A stretch of DNA of 64,000 nt from Streptomyces dioscori (GCF_003024195.1 NZ_KZ679038.1:868001-932000); one strand, 5' to 3'. Positions 35,648 to 44,604 are shown, counted from the first letter of the stretch. The notes: a model not told the origin generated them from the sequence alone. Numbers and translations are program-made.

Positions 35648-36139
35648 TCACTTCTTCAGGATGGCGCGTACGTTGTCGGCAGATCCGCAGCCGGACTTCA
35701 GCCGGTGCGCCCGCTCCTTGAGGAAGTCCGCGCCCAGTTCTTCCCGGCGTTCCATCGCGACGTTCTCCCGCGCCCCGTTGAGGATGGTCCGCTCCTCCTC
35801 GTCGGTGTGGTGCGCGATGGCCTCCACCAGCTCTTCGAGCTTCTCGTCCCAGTCGTCGGAGCCGATCTCGTCGACCTCCAGGAGGGCGAGCAGCGCCTCG
35901 TTGCCCTCCTCGTGCTCCTCCTCGCCGTGCTCGACTTCCTCGTCGTCGATGTCCTTGTACCGCTTGAGGGCGGGGTAGACCTTGGTCTCCTCCGCGAGCG
36001 CGTGCGCGATCAGGAGGTCGGCGAACTCCTTCAGTGCGGACTCCCGGTCCGCCTCGACACTGCGCATCTGCCGGAAGAGGTCTTCCATCCTCCGGTGGTC
36101 CGCGAGTATGAGTTCGACGACATCTCGTGTCTCAGGCAT
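35648..36139 (-). CDS. Hemerythrin-domain protein
   Basis: This 163-residue helical-bundle protein carries candidate metal ligands in DHRRMEDLF (His15), HALAEETKVYPAL, HGEEEHEE and IAHHTDEEE. Hemerythrin-like proteins bind oxygen or sense redox through a di-iron centre; soluble ones respond to oxidative stress. The frame extends upstream to 36763 but only this part is conserved; the ATG at 36139 is the family start. Convergent with the ATPase gene, sharing a small 7-bp stem-loop. Confidence 0.9.
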   Translation of the reverse strand: MPETRDVVELILADHRRMEDLFRQMRSVEADRESALKEFADLLIAHALAEETKVYPALKRYKDIDDEEVEHGEEEHEEGNEALLALLEVDEIGSDDWDEKLEELVEAIAHHTDEEERTILNGARENVAMERREELGADFLKERAHRLKSGCGSADNVRAILKK

Positions 36140-36270
36140 GGGTGCGGTGCGCCTTCCTCGCTGGAAATACAGTCCAGCGACACGTGTGCCCCGCGATCGA
36201 GGAAGAAAAGCACCGGAAGACAGCACGCGGGGAACCGGAGGAGGAGCGACCCCGCCCGGCCCACCCGGCG

Positions 36271-36690
36271 TCAGGCGGTGAGTGCCTGCCGGGGCACCTC
36301 CGCCGCCGTCGCCGGTGCACGCACCACGGAACGCACCGCGGGGCGCGCTGTGGGACGCACCGCGGGACGCACCGGGTACGTCGTCTTCGAGGGGTCGATC
36401 ACCGGGTCGCCCAGCACGAGCCGGCCGGCCGCGTGCAGCGCGTCGCACTCGTCCGTGGGCAGCGCCACGTAACAGCCCGCGGCCGCCTGCCAGTAGCCGT
36501 ACCGGCGGCGGCCGTTGGCGTGCACGGTCAGGCAGACGGGGACGCGCTGCACGGTGATCAGCCGCAGCACCTCGGAACCGCCGGCGCCGAGCGGCGCGGG
36601 TGCGGGCGTGCGCGGGACGGGTCGCAGCAGGGTCAGCGGGGCTGCGTCCGAGGCTCGCGGCACGGCACGGCGGCGGGGAGTGGGCGTCAT
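36271..36690 (-). CDS. Hypothetical protein, Arg/Pro-rich ends
   Basis: A 139-residue protein. The middle (EVLRLITVQRVPVCLTVHANGRRRYGYWQAAAGCYVALPTDECDALHAAGRL) looks folded, while both ends are disordered (PRRRAVPR; PAVRPTARPAVRSVVRAP). No family is recognised. A weak AAAGG lies upstream of ATG 36690. The region is inside the stress island but has no predicted role. The gap 36140-36270 has no gene. Confidence 0.5.
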   Translation of the reverse strand: MTPTPRRRAVPRASDAAPLTLLRPVPRTPAPAPLGAGGSEVLRLITVQRVPVCLTVHANGRRRYGYWQAAAGCYVALPTDECDALHAAGRLVLGDPVIDPSKTTYPVRPAVRPTARPAVRSVVRAPATAAEVPRQALTA

Positions 36691-36826
36691 GTGCGGGCGG
36701 CCTTTCGACGGACGGGTTCGATCGCGTATCGCCTGGAGCGATGACGTTCTCGCTGCTCGGCATTGTTCCTCAGGGCACTGACATCGCGGGTCGCGGCCGC
36801 TCCGGGCCACTTCCCCGAGCCGCCCT

Positions 36827-37177
36827 TCACGGGCGGCCGGGCGGCGGGGGCGCATGATGTGCGCGGCCTTCCAGCTCGCCCTGGACGAAGGGGTCGTCGG
36901 CGCTGTCGTACGCCCCGGCGTGATCGAAGAGCGCTTCGGTGACGCGCTCCCACTCGTCGGTCTCCGCCTGCGCGATCAATGCGTCCCGGCCGGTGCGCGA
37001 ACCGTCCTCGGCGGCCTTGCGTGCTTCTTCCCACGCGGCCTTCGCCTCGTGGTGCCGCATGCCCTTCGCGGACCGCCGTACCCGCGCCCAGGCGTCTCGC
37101 TCATCCTCGGACGGCTCCACCACCTCGTCGCTCGTGTCGTCGACGGGACCGGACACTCGGTCCTGCTGCGGGCCCAC
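36827..37177 (-). CDS. Small charged protein of unknown function
   Basis: A 116-residue acidic, helical protein rich in Glu, Arg, Ala (SEDERDAWARVRRSAKGMRHHEAKAAWEEARKAAEDGSRTGRDALIAQAETDEWERVTEAL). The GTG at 37177 with GAGGT upstream is preferred; an in-frame GTG at 37252 lacks a ribosome site. It lies beside whiB in the stress island. I recognise no family. Confidence 0.5.
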   Translation of the reverse strand: MGPQQDRVSGPVDDTSDEVVEPSEDERDAWARVRRSAKGMRHHEAKAAWEEARKAAEDGSRTGRDALIAQAETDEWERVTEALFDHAGAYDSADDPFVQGELEGRAHHAPPPPGRP

Positions 37178-37358
37178 TGCTTCACCTCGCTGGGTACGGC
37201 GCGGAAAACTGCTCTCAGCAGTCCCCTCTGCCCCCGACGTGGAAGCCGACACCTGTCAATGATGACGAGCCGTTACCTCGACGGGTTCCCTCGATCCCGC
37301 CCGATGAGGCCCGCGTGCGGCGCGCGCACCACGGACGTCACCCTGCGCACCGACCGCG

Positions 37359-37619
37359 CTACGCGGTGTTGTCCCGGGAGGTGCGGCTGCGGATGCGCCG
37401 CCGCAGGGTGCGTCGTTCGGCCTCGCTCTTGCCGCCCCAGACACCGATGCTCTGGCCCGTGTCGAGCGCCCAGTTCAGACACTCCTCGCGCACGGGGCAT
37501 CGCCGGCAGACGGACTTCGCGTCCTCGATCTGCACAAGCGCGGGGCCTGTGCTACCGATGGGGAAGAAGAGGTCGGGATCGACGGTGCGGCATTCCGCGT
37601 ACTCGCGCCAGCCCTCCAT
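37359..37619 (-). CDS. WhiB-family iron-sulfur transcription factor
   Basis: This 86-residue protein has the four cluster cysteines C10, C38, C41 and C47, the P-D-L-F-F-P motif, and the G-V-W-G-G turn (59-63) followed by a basic RRTLRRRIRSR tail. WhiB proteins bind a [4Fe-4S] cluster, contact the principal sigma factor and respond to redox or NO. It resembles the WblE type by length and motif order. The ATG at 37619 follows AAGGAGG. It lies beside a GAF-ANTAR gene and close to a SigB-type sigma gene, with which it could share redox control. Confidence 0.93.
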   Translation of the reverse strand: MEGWREYAECRTVDPDLFFPIGSTGPALVQIEDAKSVCRRCPVREECLNWALDTGQSIGVWGGKSEAERRTLRRRIRSRTSRDNTA

Positions 37620-37825
37620 GGGGGCCTCCTTCGGTCGCAGTGGTGTTGTTCTCGGGGTTCGGTCCCCCCATCGGGTCACCAGGTACCGCCCCCGTGAAAC
37701 AGGGAGTCTTGTGGGACAGTGCTGCCCGGACCTCCGCACACCACCGGCTTTCACGTGCCGCACGCACCGAAAGGCCTGGCCCGGCGCGACGCGGACGCCC
37801 GGATGGCAAGATGGGCCTTCACGAG

Positions 37826-37839
37826 GCATCCCGGGATGC
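37826..37839 (+). promoter_or_regulatory. 14-bp palindrome before the GAF-ANTAR gene
   Basis: GCATCCCGGGATGC is a perfect palindrome 24 nt before the ATG, flanked by direct TTCACGA copies (37818-37824 and 37840-37846 region). It is probably an operator or an RNA hairpin. Confidence 0.5.
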
Positions 37840-37862
37840 TTCACGAAAAGAGCAGGTGACGC

Positions 37863-38567
37863 ATGTCTGAGGTGCCGGGGGAAGTCTGGGAGCAGTTCGC
37901 GATCGCCGTGGCGGAGATGGCGCGGGATCTGCTGGCGCAGGACTCCGCCCAGGGCACCCTCGACCGCGTCGCGGAGCATGCGAAGGTCCTGATCGACGGG
38001 TGCGACGAGGCCGGCATTCTCACGGTGCGGCAGGGTGAGGTGCACGCGCTGGCGGCCACGAGCGACGTGGTCCGCCGGTCGGACCGCATCCAGCAGGACC
38101 TGCAGGAAGGCCCGTGCTTCGACGCGGTGACCGACCGTCAGCAGATCTACGCCATCGAGGACCTGCGGGAGCCGAACAAGAAGTGGCCCCGCTTCGCGCC
38201 CGAGCTGAGGAAGCTGGGCATGGGAAGCATGATGGGCTTCCTCCTCTTCACCGAGGACGACAACCTCGGCGCCCTGAACGTGTACTCGCACAAGCCGGGC
38301 GTCTTCGACGAGACAGCCCGGCGCGCGGGCTGGATCCTCGCCTCCCACGCGGCCGTGGCCTTCTCCGCGGCCCGTACGCATCAGCAGCTGAGCCACGCCA
38401 TGGAGACCCGGCACGAGATCGGCGAGGCCATGGGCATCCTGATGGAGCGCTACGGACTGACCGAGGACTCCGCGTTCAAGGTGCTGAAGAAGACGTCGCA
38501 GGACCGCAACGTCAAGCTGCGCGAGATCGCCCACCAGATCTGCCGGACCGGCGAGAAGCCCGCCTGA
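37863..38567 (+). CDS. GAF-ANTAR RNA-binding regulator
   Basis: A 234-residue protein with an N-terminal GAF domain (about 15-165; CDEAGILTVRQGEVHALAATSDVVRRSDRIQQDLQEGPCFDAV) and a C-terminal ANTAR helical domain (about 170-230; EIGEAMGILMERYGLTEDSAFKVLKKTSQDRNVKLREIAHQI). ANTAR proteins bind dual RNA hairpins and act as antiterminators. The GAF part would sense a ligand or redox state. No matching dual-hairpin target was found nearby. The gap to the PLD gene contains short CCGGTCC repeats. Confidence 0.93.
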   Translation: MSEVPGEVWEQFAIAVAEMARDLLAQDSAQGTLDRVAEHAKVLIDGCDEAGILTVRQGEVHALAATSDVVRRSDRIQQDLQEGPCFDAVTDRQQIYAIEDLREPNKKWPRFAPELRKLGMGSMMGFLLFTEDDNLGALNVYSHKPGVFDETARRAGWILASHAAVAFSAARTHQQLSHAMETRHEIGEAMGILMERYGLTEDSAFKVLKKTSQDRNVKLREIAHQICRTGEKPA

Positions 38568-38659
38568 CGCCCGGCCGCCCCGCCCGAACCGGCCCCTCCT
38601 CCCGGTCCGGTCCCTCCGTCCGATCCGGTCCCCTCGTCCGGATCCGGCCGTGCCGTTCG

Positions 38660-39955
38660 TCACAGGAAGCGGCGGATGGGGATGACGGCCGCCTCCCGGG
38701 CCCGCTGCGCGACGGAACGGCGCTTCCAGCGGCCCTTCTCGATCAGGGTGCTGGCGGTCAGGTCCTCGTCGAAGTGGGCGTCGAGCGTCGACGTGAACTC
38801 CTCGTCCAGCACGGCGAGCATGATCTCCTCGTCGTGGTCGAGCGAGCGGCGGTTGAAGTTGGTCGAGCCGACCAGCGAGGCGACGTTGTCCACGGTGATG
38901 ACCTTGGCGTGCATCATCGTCGGCTGGTACTGGTGGATCTTCACACCACAGGCGGTGAGGTCCTCGTAGTAGTGCTGGCCGGCCAGCTGGCAGACCCGCT
39001 TGTCCGTGTGCGGGCCGGGCAGCAGGATCTCCACCGTCACACCCCGGCGGGCCGCGGCGCACAGCAGCTCGACGAAGAACGCGTCCGGCGAGAAGTAGGC
39101 GGTGGCCAGCCTGAAGCGCTCCTCCGCCGACTCCAGCATCACCCGGAGCAGGGTCTGCATGTCCTGCCACCCGAAGCTGGCCGAGCCGCGCACCACCTGC
39201 ACCACGGCCCCGCCCTCGGGGGTGTGCGCGACGAACCGGTCACGGTCGTCGAACAGCTCCTTGTGGCACTCGGCCCAGTTCTGGGCGAACGCGGCGGCGA
39301 TACCGTCCACGGCCGGCCCGCGGACCTCGGCGTGGGTGTCGCGCCACTCGCGCTCGTTGCGCGCGTCGCCGCACCACTCCTCCGCGATCCCCACCCCGCC
39401 GGTGAACGCGGTCCGCTCGTCGACGACGAGCACCTTGCGGTGACAGCGGTGGTTCTGCTTGAGCGGGGAGAGGGCGAGCGGCTTGCGGAACCACGCCACC
39501 TGCACCCCGGCCTGTTCCATGTCCGCCAGCAGGTCCTTCTCGATCAGCCTGCTGCCGAACCCGTCAAGCAGCAGGCGTACCCGCACACCGTCCCGGGCCC
39601 GTTCCGCGAGTGCCTGCGCGAACTCGCGGGCGATCTCGCCCTTCCAGTACACGAAGGTCATCATGTCCACGGTGTGCTCGGCGGACCGGATGCCCGCCAG
39701 CATCGCGGCGAAGATCTCGTCGCCGTTGCGCAGAGCGGTGAGGGAGTTGCCCTCGGTCGCCGCGATGCCGATGAGTCTCTCCAGCCGGCGCCGTATCCGT
39801 TCCGCGCGCTGCGCGTACTCCGGCGACGACCAGGTCCCGGAAGGATCGACCGCCTTCTCGGGCCGGTTCTCTGTATCCGGCCGGTCCTGCGTATCCGGCC
39901 CGTCCTGCGTGTCGGACCGGTCACATGTGTCCGGCTGGTCCTGCGTACTGGTCAT
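38660..39955 (-). CDS. Phospholipase D-like / cardiolipin synthase-type protein
   Basis: A 431-residue protein with two HKD motifs: HRKVLVVDERTAFTGG at about 170 and HAKVITVDNVASLVGSTNFNRR at about 347. Both are intact, so phosphatidyl transfer or hydrolysis is plausible. No membrane helix or signal peptide is visible. The first 40 residues are an Asp/Arg/Pro-rich repeat (DTQDRPDT) encoded by near-tandem DNA. Start ATG 39955; an upstream ATG at 40057 with GAAGG nearby is possible. It is divergent from the sigma gene. Confidence 0.88.
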   Translation of the reverse strand: MTSTQDQPDTCDRSDTQDGPDTQDRPDTENRPEKAVDPSGTWSSPEYAQRAERIRRRLERLIGIAATEGNSLTALRNGDEIFAAMLAGIRSAEHTVDMMTFVYWKGEIAREFAQALAERARDGVRVRLLLDGFGSRLIEKDLLADMEQAGVQVAWFRKPLALSPLKQNHRCHRKVLVVDERTAFTGGVGIAEEWCGDARNEREWRDTHAEVRGPAVDGIAAAFAQNWAECHKELFDDRDRFVAHTPEGGAVVQVVRGSASFGWQDMQTLLRVMLESAEERFRLATAYFSPDAFFVELLCAAARRGVTVEILLPGPHTDKRVCQLAGQHYYEDLTACGVKIHQYQPTMMHAKVITVDNVASLVGSTNFNRRSLDHDEEIMLAVLDEEFTSTLDAHFDEDLTASTLIEKGRWKRRSVAQRAREAAVIPIRRFL

Positions 39956-40154
39956 GGCATCACCCGGCCGGCACGGGGAGGAGACAGGAGGGTGCGCGCT
40001 GCCCGGTCCGGCACGGGCGCGGCCAGCAGACTGTACTCCGGCCGCCTGGGTACTCATGGACGGACGCCTTCGTAATTGACCGGGGTTGAGCAGACATGCT
40101 CTTGAGGAAGCCGGGCAGGAGACGACCAACTTGCTTTCTAGTTAAGGCGGCACC

Positions 40155-41027
40155 GTGACTACCTCCGTGAACACCCGCGAGGCATCTGACTGCAGCACGG
40201 GCGTGCAGGAGGCCGCGGGCGACCTGCCGTGGATCGAGGACGGCGGCAAGGTCGCTCCCAAGGACGCGCGGGTGCTGTCCCGGCTGTTCCTCGACCGGCT
40301 GCAGGAGCTGGAAGAGGGCACCCACGAATACCAGTACGCCCGCAACACCCTGATCGAGATGAACCTGTCCCTGGTCAGTTTCGCGGCCCGCCGGTTCCGT
40401 AACCGGGGCAGCGGTGACATGGAGGACGTCATCCAGGTCGGCACGATCGGCCTGATCAAGGCGATCGACCGCTTCGACCTGTCGCGCGAGGTCGAGTTCA
40501 CCTCCTTCGCGATCCCCTACATCGTCGGCGAGATCAAGCGCTTCTTCCGGGACACCACCTGGGCCGTGCACGTCCCGCGGCGCCTGCAGGAGCTGCGTGT
40601 CTCGCTCGCCAAGAGCAAGGAAGCCCTCGCCGCCACGCTGAACCGCCCGCCGACGGTCAAGGAACTCGCCGTCCATCTGGACCTGAGCGAGGAAGAGGTC
40701 ATAGAGGGTCTGGTCGCCGCCAACGGTTATGTGGCCGGCTCGATCGACACTCCCGGTGGCGACGACGACTCCACCGACGGCGGCCCGAAGTACGCGGACA
40801 CCCTGGGCGAGGAAGACCCGGCGATGGACCTCTTCGAGGACCTGCACACGCTCGCGCCCCTGCTGCAGCAGCTCGACGACCGGGAGCGGACCATCATCGA
40901 GATGCGCTTCGGCCGGGAGATGACCCAGGCGGAGATCGGCCGCGAGCTGAACCTCTCCCAGATGCACATCTCCCGTCTGCTGACGCGCACCCTCAACCGG
41001 CTCCGCGCCGGACTGCTCGCCGCGTGA
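40155..41027 (+). CDS. SigB/SigF/SigG-type sigma factor
   Basis: This 290-residue sigma factor has region 2 (DVIQVGTIGLIKAIDRFDLSREVEFTSFAIPYIVGEIKRFFRD), region 3 and region 4 (TQAEIGRELNLSQMHISRLLTRTLNRL). It belongs to the stress and development group that reads GNNT-N14-16-GGGTAY promoters. It starts with GTG, with AAGGCGG upstream. It is the core of a stress island. The two RsbW-like ATPases (4.6 and 35.1 kb) and two SpoIIE phosphatases are candidate regulators. Confidence 0.95.
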   Translation: MTTSVNTREASDCSTGVQEAAGDLPWIEDGGKVAPKDARVLSRLFLDRLQELEEGTHEYQYARNTLIEMNLSLVSFAARRFRNRGSGDMEDVIQVGTIGLIKAIDRFDLSREVEFTSFAIPYIVGEIKRFFRDTTWAVHVPRRLQELRVSLAKSKEALAATLNRPPTVKELAVHLDLSEEEVIEGLVAANGYVAGSIDTPGGDDDSTDGGPKYADTLGEEDPAMDLFEDLHTLAPLLQQLDDRERTIIEMRFGREMTQAEIGRELNLSQMHISRLLTRTLNRLRAGLLAA

Positions 41028-41084
41028 CGGTCGCGACCGCGCGGGACACACCACACGTGACGGATCGAAGGGACAAGCAACGCC

Positions 41085-41549
41085 GTGAGTGACGAGCAGG
41101 ACCCGCTCCGGGAGTCGGCCGCGCCGATCGTGACCGAGCCCGTACCGGATCTCCAGCTGCAGATGCTGGTACGACTGGTCGGTCAGGACCCGCAGGCGGC
41201 GCTGCCGATCACCCTGTTCATCGGGGGTGGTCTCCTCTACGGCGACCTCATCTCGCACAAGGCGTGGAAGACCGACTGGGCGCGCAGCCTGCGCGGTGTC
41301 GACGGACCCGGAGCACAGCTCCTTGAGCGGTTCCCCGAGCAGGTGGACGAGGCCGTCTCCGACAAGCAGGGGCGTCCGATCCCGCAGCGGTTGCCGCAGT
41401 GGATCCACCTGCGCGACGCCACCAGCGCCGTCGCGGCGGGCGGCCCTGTCGTGATGCCTCTGTGGCGAGGGCGCCTCACGGACGTCTCCGGCTGGTCCCT
41501 GGGCAAGCCCGACAGCTCCCTCGGCGAAACAGAGGACAGCCGCCTCTGA
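41085..41549 (+). CDS. Conserved actinobacterial protein, GvpU-like?
   Basis: A 154-residue soluble protein. The core (VRLVGQDPQAALPITLFIGGGLLYGDLISHKAWKTDW) has a beta-turn-beta arrangement that recalls small SpoVT/GvpU-like domains, but I cannot confirm a family. GTG start with AAGGGA upstream, 57 nt after the sigma gene, so probably cotranscribed. Function unknown. Confidence 0.6.
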   Translation: MSDEQDPLRESAAPIVTEPVPDLQLQMLVRLVGQDPQAALPITLFIGGGLLYGDLISHKAWKTDWARSLRGVDGPGAQLLERFPEQVDEAVSDKQGRPIPQRLPQWIHLRDATSAVAAGGPVVMPLWRGRLTDVSGWSLGKPDSSLGETEDSRL

Positions 41550-41577
41550 CGTACGGGGCCGAACGCCAACACCTCTC

Positions 41578-41660
41578 CTCCGCCGACATCTCTGCACCTC
41601 CGCCGACGTCTCTGCACCTCGGCCGACGTCCACTTCCCCGCGTCTCAGCCGACGTTGTTG
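41578..41660. repeat. 20-bp tandem repeat (CTCCGCCGACGTCTCTGCAC)
   Basis: Three contiguous units occupy 41578-41597, 41598-41617 (one difference) and 41618-41637 (degenerate), with a fourth partial CTCAGCCGACGTTG unit. It lies in the 459-bp gap before the H1-like gene, which has no convincing gene elsewhere; AT-rich sequence near 41790-41830 may hold a promoter. Confidence 0.7.
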
Positions 41661-42008
41661 CCTTCCCCACGCGCAGCTCTCCCGCACACCCTCCCGGCCC
41701 GCACCTCCGTCGTCGTGAGGTGCGTCGTCAGCCCGGTCGAGGACCCGGTCGAGGAGTGGCGCGGTTCCGGTTCGTGCACCGGTCGGTCAGTTCGTAAAGT
41801 CACCTTGAAGGTTGAATTCGAGACATGCCTCCACGTGTGTGGTCAGGTGTCTCTCGCACACCTCGCCGCCTGCGCCTTTGTGGCCCGCGACAGTGTGTCA
41901 GGAGCCATGTAACCGCGGGGACGGTCCTGACAACTTCGGGATCATGGCCTGATGATGCGAGTAGCATCCGGCTCCAGCAGCACACGATGACGAGGAAAGG
42001 TAACTGCC

Positions 42009-42773
42009 ATGTCCGAAGTCGAGTCGGCCGCCACGGAGCTCAAGTCCCAGTACGCCGCCCAGGTGTCCGCGGACCTCGAACGCAACACCAAGGAGCAGGA
42101 ACGTATCGGCGCCGAAGTGGAGGCGCTCCAGGAGCAGTTGGGTGCTCTGCAGCACGACCAGACCCTGCTGGCCGAGCTGCAGCGGGCGTTGGGCGCCGAC
42201 CAGGCCGCCGCGAACGCCAAGAGTGGCTCCGCGACCGCGCCTTCGGTCCCGCGTCAGGCCACGGCGGGCGGACGCAAGAAGGCCACCACCACGAAGTCGG
42301 CCGCCAAGCCGGCCGCCTCGAAGGCCACCACCAAGTCGGCCTCGAAGGCCCCTGTCTCGAAGGCCGCCGCGGCGAAGCCCGCCACCGCAAAGCCCGCGAC
42401 TGCGAAGTCCACCGCATCGAAGTCCACCGTCTCGAAGACCGCCCCTTCGAAGACCGGAGCGAAGTCCGTCACGGCCGAGGCCGCTGCCTCGAAGCCGGCC
42501 GCCGCGAAGCCCACGCTGGTCGAGCTGATCCGCGAACACCTGGGCCGGCAGTCCGAGCCGCGCTCGTCCGCCGAGGTCGCCACGGCGCTGGCGGAGGCCC
42601 ATCCCGAGCGCGAGATCAAGCCCAAGGTCGTACGCACCACGGTGGAAGGACTCGTCGCCAAGGGCCAGGTCCAGCGCAGCAAGCAGGGATCGTCCGTCTT
42701 CTACACGACGTCCAAGGCCGCGCCCGCCGCCGCCACCACGGAACAGGCCGCCGCCGCGGAAGCCACTGCCTGA
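42009..42773 (+). CDS. Histone-H1-like protein with coiled coil and winged-helix end
   Basis: A 254-residue protein in three parts: an N-terminal coiled coil (about 10-65, QEQLGALQHDQTLLAELQRAL), a Lys/Ala/Ser/Thr-rich H1-like repeat (about 85-155, S-K-A and A-K-P-A-T type repeats), and a C-terminal winged-helix-like domain (about 165-225, LVELIREHLGRQSEPRSSAEVATALAEAHPEREIKPKVVRTTVEGLVAKG). It probably coats DNA. GAGGAAAGG lies just upstream of the ATG. It resembles actinobacterial nucleoid proteins but has no name I can verify. Confidence 0.8.
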   Translation: MSEVESAATELKSQYAAQVSADLERNTKEQERIGAEVEALQEQLGALQHDQTLLAELQRALGADQAAANAKSGSATAPSVPRQATAGGRKKATTTKSAAKPAASKATTKSASKAPVSKAAAAKPATAKPATAKSTASKSTVSKTAPSKTGAKSVTAEAAASKPAAAKPTLVELIREHLGRQSEPRSSAEVATALAEAHPEREIKPKVVRTTVEGLVAKGQVQRSKQGSSVFYTTSKAAPAAATTEQAAAAEATA

Positions 42774-42793
42774 CCACCACCCGGCGCCCGGCC

Positions 42794-42823
42794 GGCCGAC
42801 GGGGCGCGGTGACCCCGCCGGCC
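42794..42823. terminator. Stem-loop between convergent genes
   Basis: GGCCGACGGGG (42794-42804) and CCCCGCCGGCC (42813-42823) pair with one mismatch. It serves the convergent H1-like and mannanase genes. Confidence 0.5.
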
Positions 42824-42863
42824 AGTGGCTGCCGGCCCACGGCCGCCGGGCGGTGACTGCCGG

Positions 42864-44558
42864 TCAGCCGGTGGCGCAGGTGGCGCCGTTGAGGGTGAAC
42901 GCGGTCGGGGCCGCGTTCACGGTGCCCTTGTTGGCGGTGAAGCCGACGGCGACCGAGCCGCTCGCGGGGATGGTGGCGGTGTACGAGGCGTTGGCGACAC
43001 TCACCGAGGCGCCGCTCTGGGTCGGGGTACCGCCCCACATGTTGGAGACCGTCTGGCCGTTGGCGAAGGCGAAGACCAGCTTCCAGCCGCTGATCGCGGC
43101 GGTGCCCGTGTTGCGGATGGTGATCTCGCCCTGGAAGCCGCCGGGCCACTCGTTGCTGACGCGGTAGCCGACGGAGCAGCTCGCGCCGGGCGTGCTGCCG
43201 CCGTCGGCGGTGGTGACATTCACCGTGGCGGAGCGCGCCGAGCGGTTTCCGGCCGCGTCACGTGCGTAGACGGCGAAGGTGTACGCCGTGTTCGCGGTGA
43301 GCCCGGTCACGGTGGCGGTGTTGGTGGTGGCCGCGGCGACCGTGGTCTCGCTGCTGCCGCTGACCCGCACGATGTCGTAGGCGGTGACACCCACGTTGTC
43401 GGTGGCGGCGGTCCAGGTGAGGGTCACCGAGGTGGCCGCCACGGCGGAGGCACCCGGGGTGCCGGGCGCGGTCGGGGCCTGGGTGTCACCCGGGGTGCCA
43501 CCGCCGTAGATGGTGGCTTCCTTGGAGGTCTGGGCGATGCCGTTGGCGCCGTTGAAGATGCGCTGGCCCCAGGAGCTGAGCTGTGTGGGGTCGAAGCCGA
43601 TCGTGAGGTCCAGGATCGGGTCGGTGTTGCCGCTCCAGGACCAGGCGAGGTAACCGAGGCGCAACTGCTGCGCCGTGGCCATCATGGTGTCCTCGTCCGG
43701 GTCGCCCCACTGGTCGGCCGGACCGCCAAACTCCCCTATGACGATGGGGAGTCTTGCGGTGACGAACGCGTTCAGGTAGTCGGTGATCTCCGCGGCGGTG
43801 TCGAACACGCTGTACATGTGGATCGAGAAGATGAGGTTGCCGGTGGTGTCGGCGTCGTAGACGGCCTGGGCGTTGGCCCGCATGACTCCTTGCCAGTCCT
43901 GGCCCCAGTTGGGCGCGTCCACCATGATGGTGTGCTCGAACCCGGCGGCGCGCAGCTTCTTGACGGCGGCGATCGTGGGATCGGTCCAGCCCGCGGGGTC
44001 GGTGTTGCCCCAGGGCTCGTTGCCGATGTTGACGATGACGTAGTTCTCCTGGCCGGTGAGCACGCTCTTGAGCCCGATCCAGTAGTCGGCCGCGTGGTCG
44101 AGCGTGCCGGCCGCCGCGTCCTCGCCGTAACCGGTGGTGTCGTGCACCTCCAGTACGCAGATCAGCCGGTTGGCCTTGCACTGGGCGATGACGGCGGCCA
44201 CGTCCTCGGGACTGTTCTTGCTCCAGCGGTGGCCGTCGGAGAGGACGACGCGGACGGAGTTGGCCCCGAGTGCCTTGATGTCGGCCAGTGACTGCGTCTC
44301 ACCCGGGTACCAGGTGTGGGCGTGGTTGACGCCGCGCATGATGAAATCGTTGCCGTTGCCCTCCAGCAGACGGCCGTCGTCGATATGGAGGCCGGTGGCG
44401 AGGGCGCCCGGAGACGCCCCGGGCGGGTCACCGGGCAACTGGGCGTGTGCGGCGGTCGGTACGAGCGCGCCGAGGACGACGAGCCCGAGCAGTGCGGCCA
44501 GCCCGGCGAGGAACGCGCTGACGAGGTTCTTCCGTGTCGTGCTTCTTGTTCTTCTCAC
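42864..44558 (-). CDS. manA: Secreted endo-beta-1,4-mannanase (GH5) with FN3 and CBM2
   Basis: A 564-residue exported enzyme. Signal peptide ends T-A-A-H-A; the GH5_8-type catalytic domain (about 45-345) shows HIDDGRLLEGNGNDFIMRGVNHAHTWYPG, NIGNEPWGN with the acid/base Glu near 180 and IGEFGG with the nucleophile near 275. An FN3 domain (about 360-450) and a CBM2 cellulose-binding module (about 460-564) follow. It degrades plant mannan. The start is GTG 44558, with GGAG upstream. A CebR-type palindrome lies just before it. I assigned GH5_8 from the HAHTWYPG and DGHRWSKNS motifs. Confidence 0.9.
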   Translation of the reverse strand: MRRTRSTTRKNLVSAFLAGLAALLGLVVLGALVPTAAHAQLPGDPPGASPGALATGLHIDDGRLLEGNGNDFIMRGVNHAHTWYPGETQSLADIKALGANSVRVVLSDGHRWSKNSPEDVAAVIAQCKANRLICVLEVHDTTGYGEDAAAGTLDHAADYWIGLKSVLTGQENYVIVNIGNEPWGNTDPAGWTDPTIAAVKKLRAAGFEHTIMVDAPNWGQDWQGVMRANAQAVYDADTTGNLIFSIHMYSVFDTAAEITDYLNAFVTARLPIVIGEFGGPADQWGDPDEDTMMATAQQLRLGYLAWSWSGNTDPILDLTIGFDPTQLSSWGQRIFNGANGIAQTSKEATIYGGGTPGDTQAPTAPGTPGASAVAATSVTLTWTAATDNVGVTAYDIVRVSGSSETTVAAATTNTATVTGLTANTAYTFAVYARDAAGNRSARSATVNVTTADGGSTPGASCSVGYRVSNEWPGGFQGEITIRNTGTAAISGWKLVFAFANGQTVSNMWGGTPTQSGASVSVANASYTATIPASGSVAVGFTANKGTVNAAPTAFTLNGATCATG

Positions 44559-44604
44559 TGCGACTCCAGGGAGTGAGCGCCAAGAAACTTGGGTTACGGG
44601 AAAG

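Noticed and set aside
41655..41912. An 85-codon frame in the gap before the H1-like gene
   Set aside because: It has no ribosome site and no coding character.
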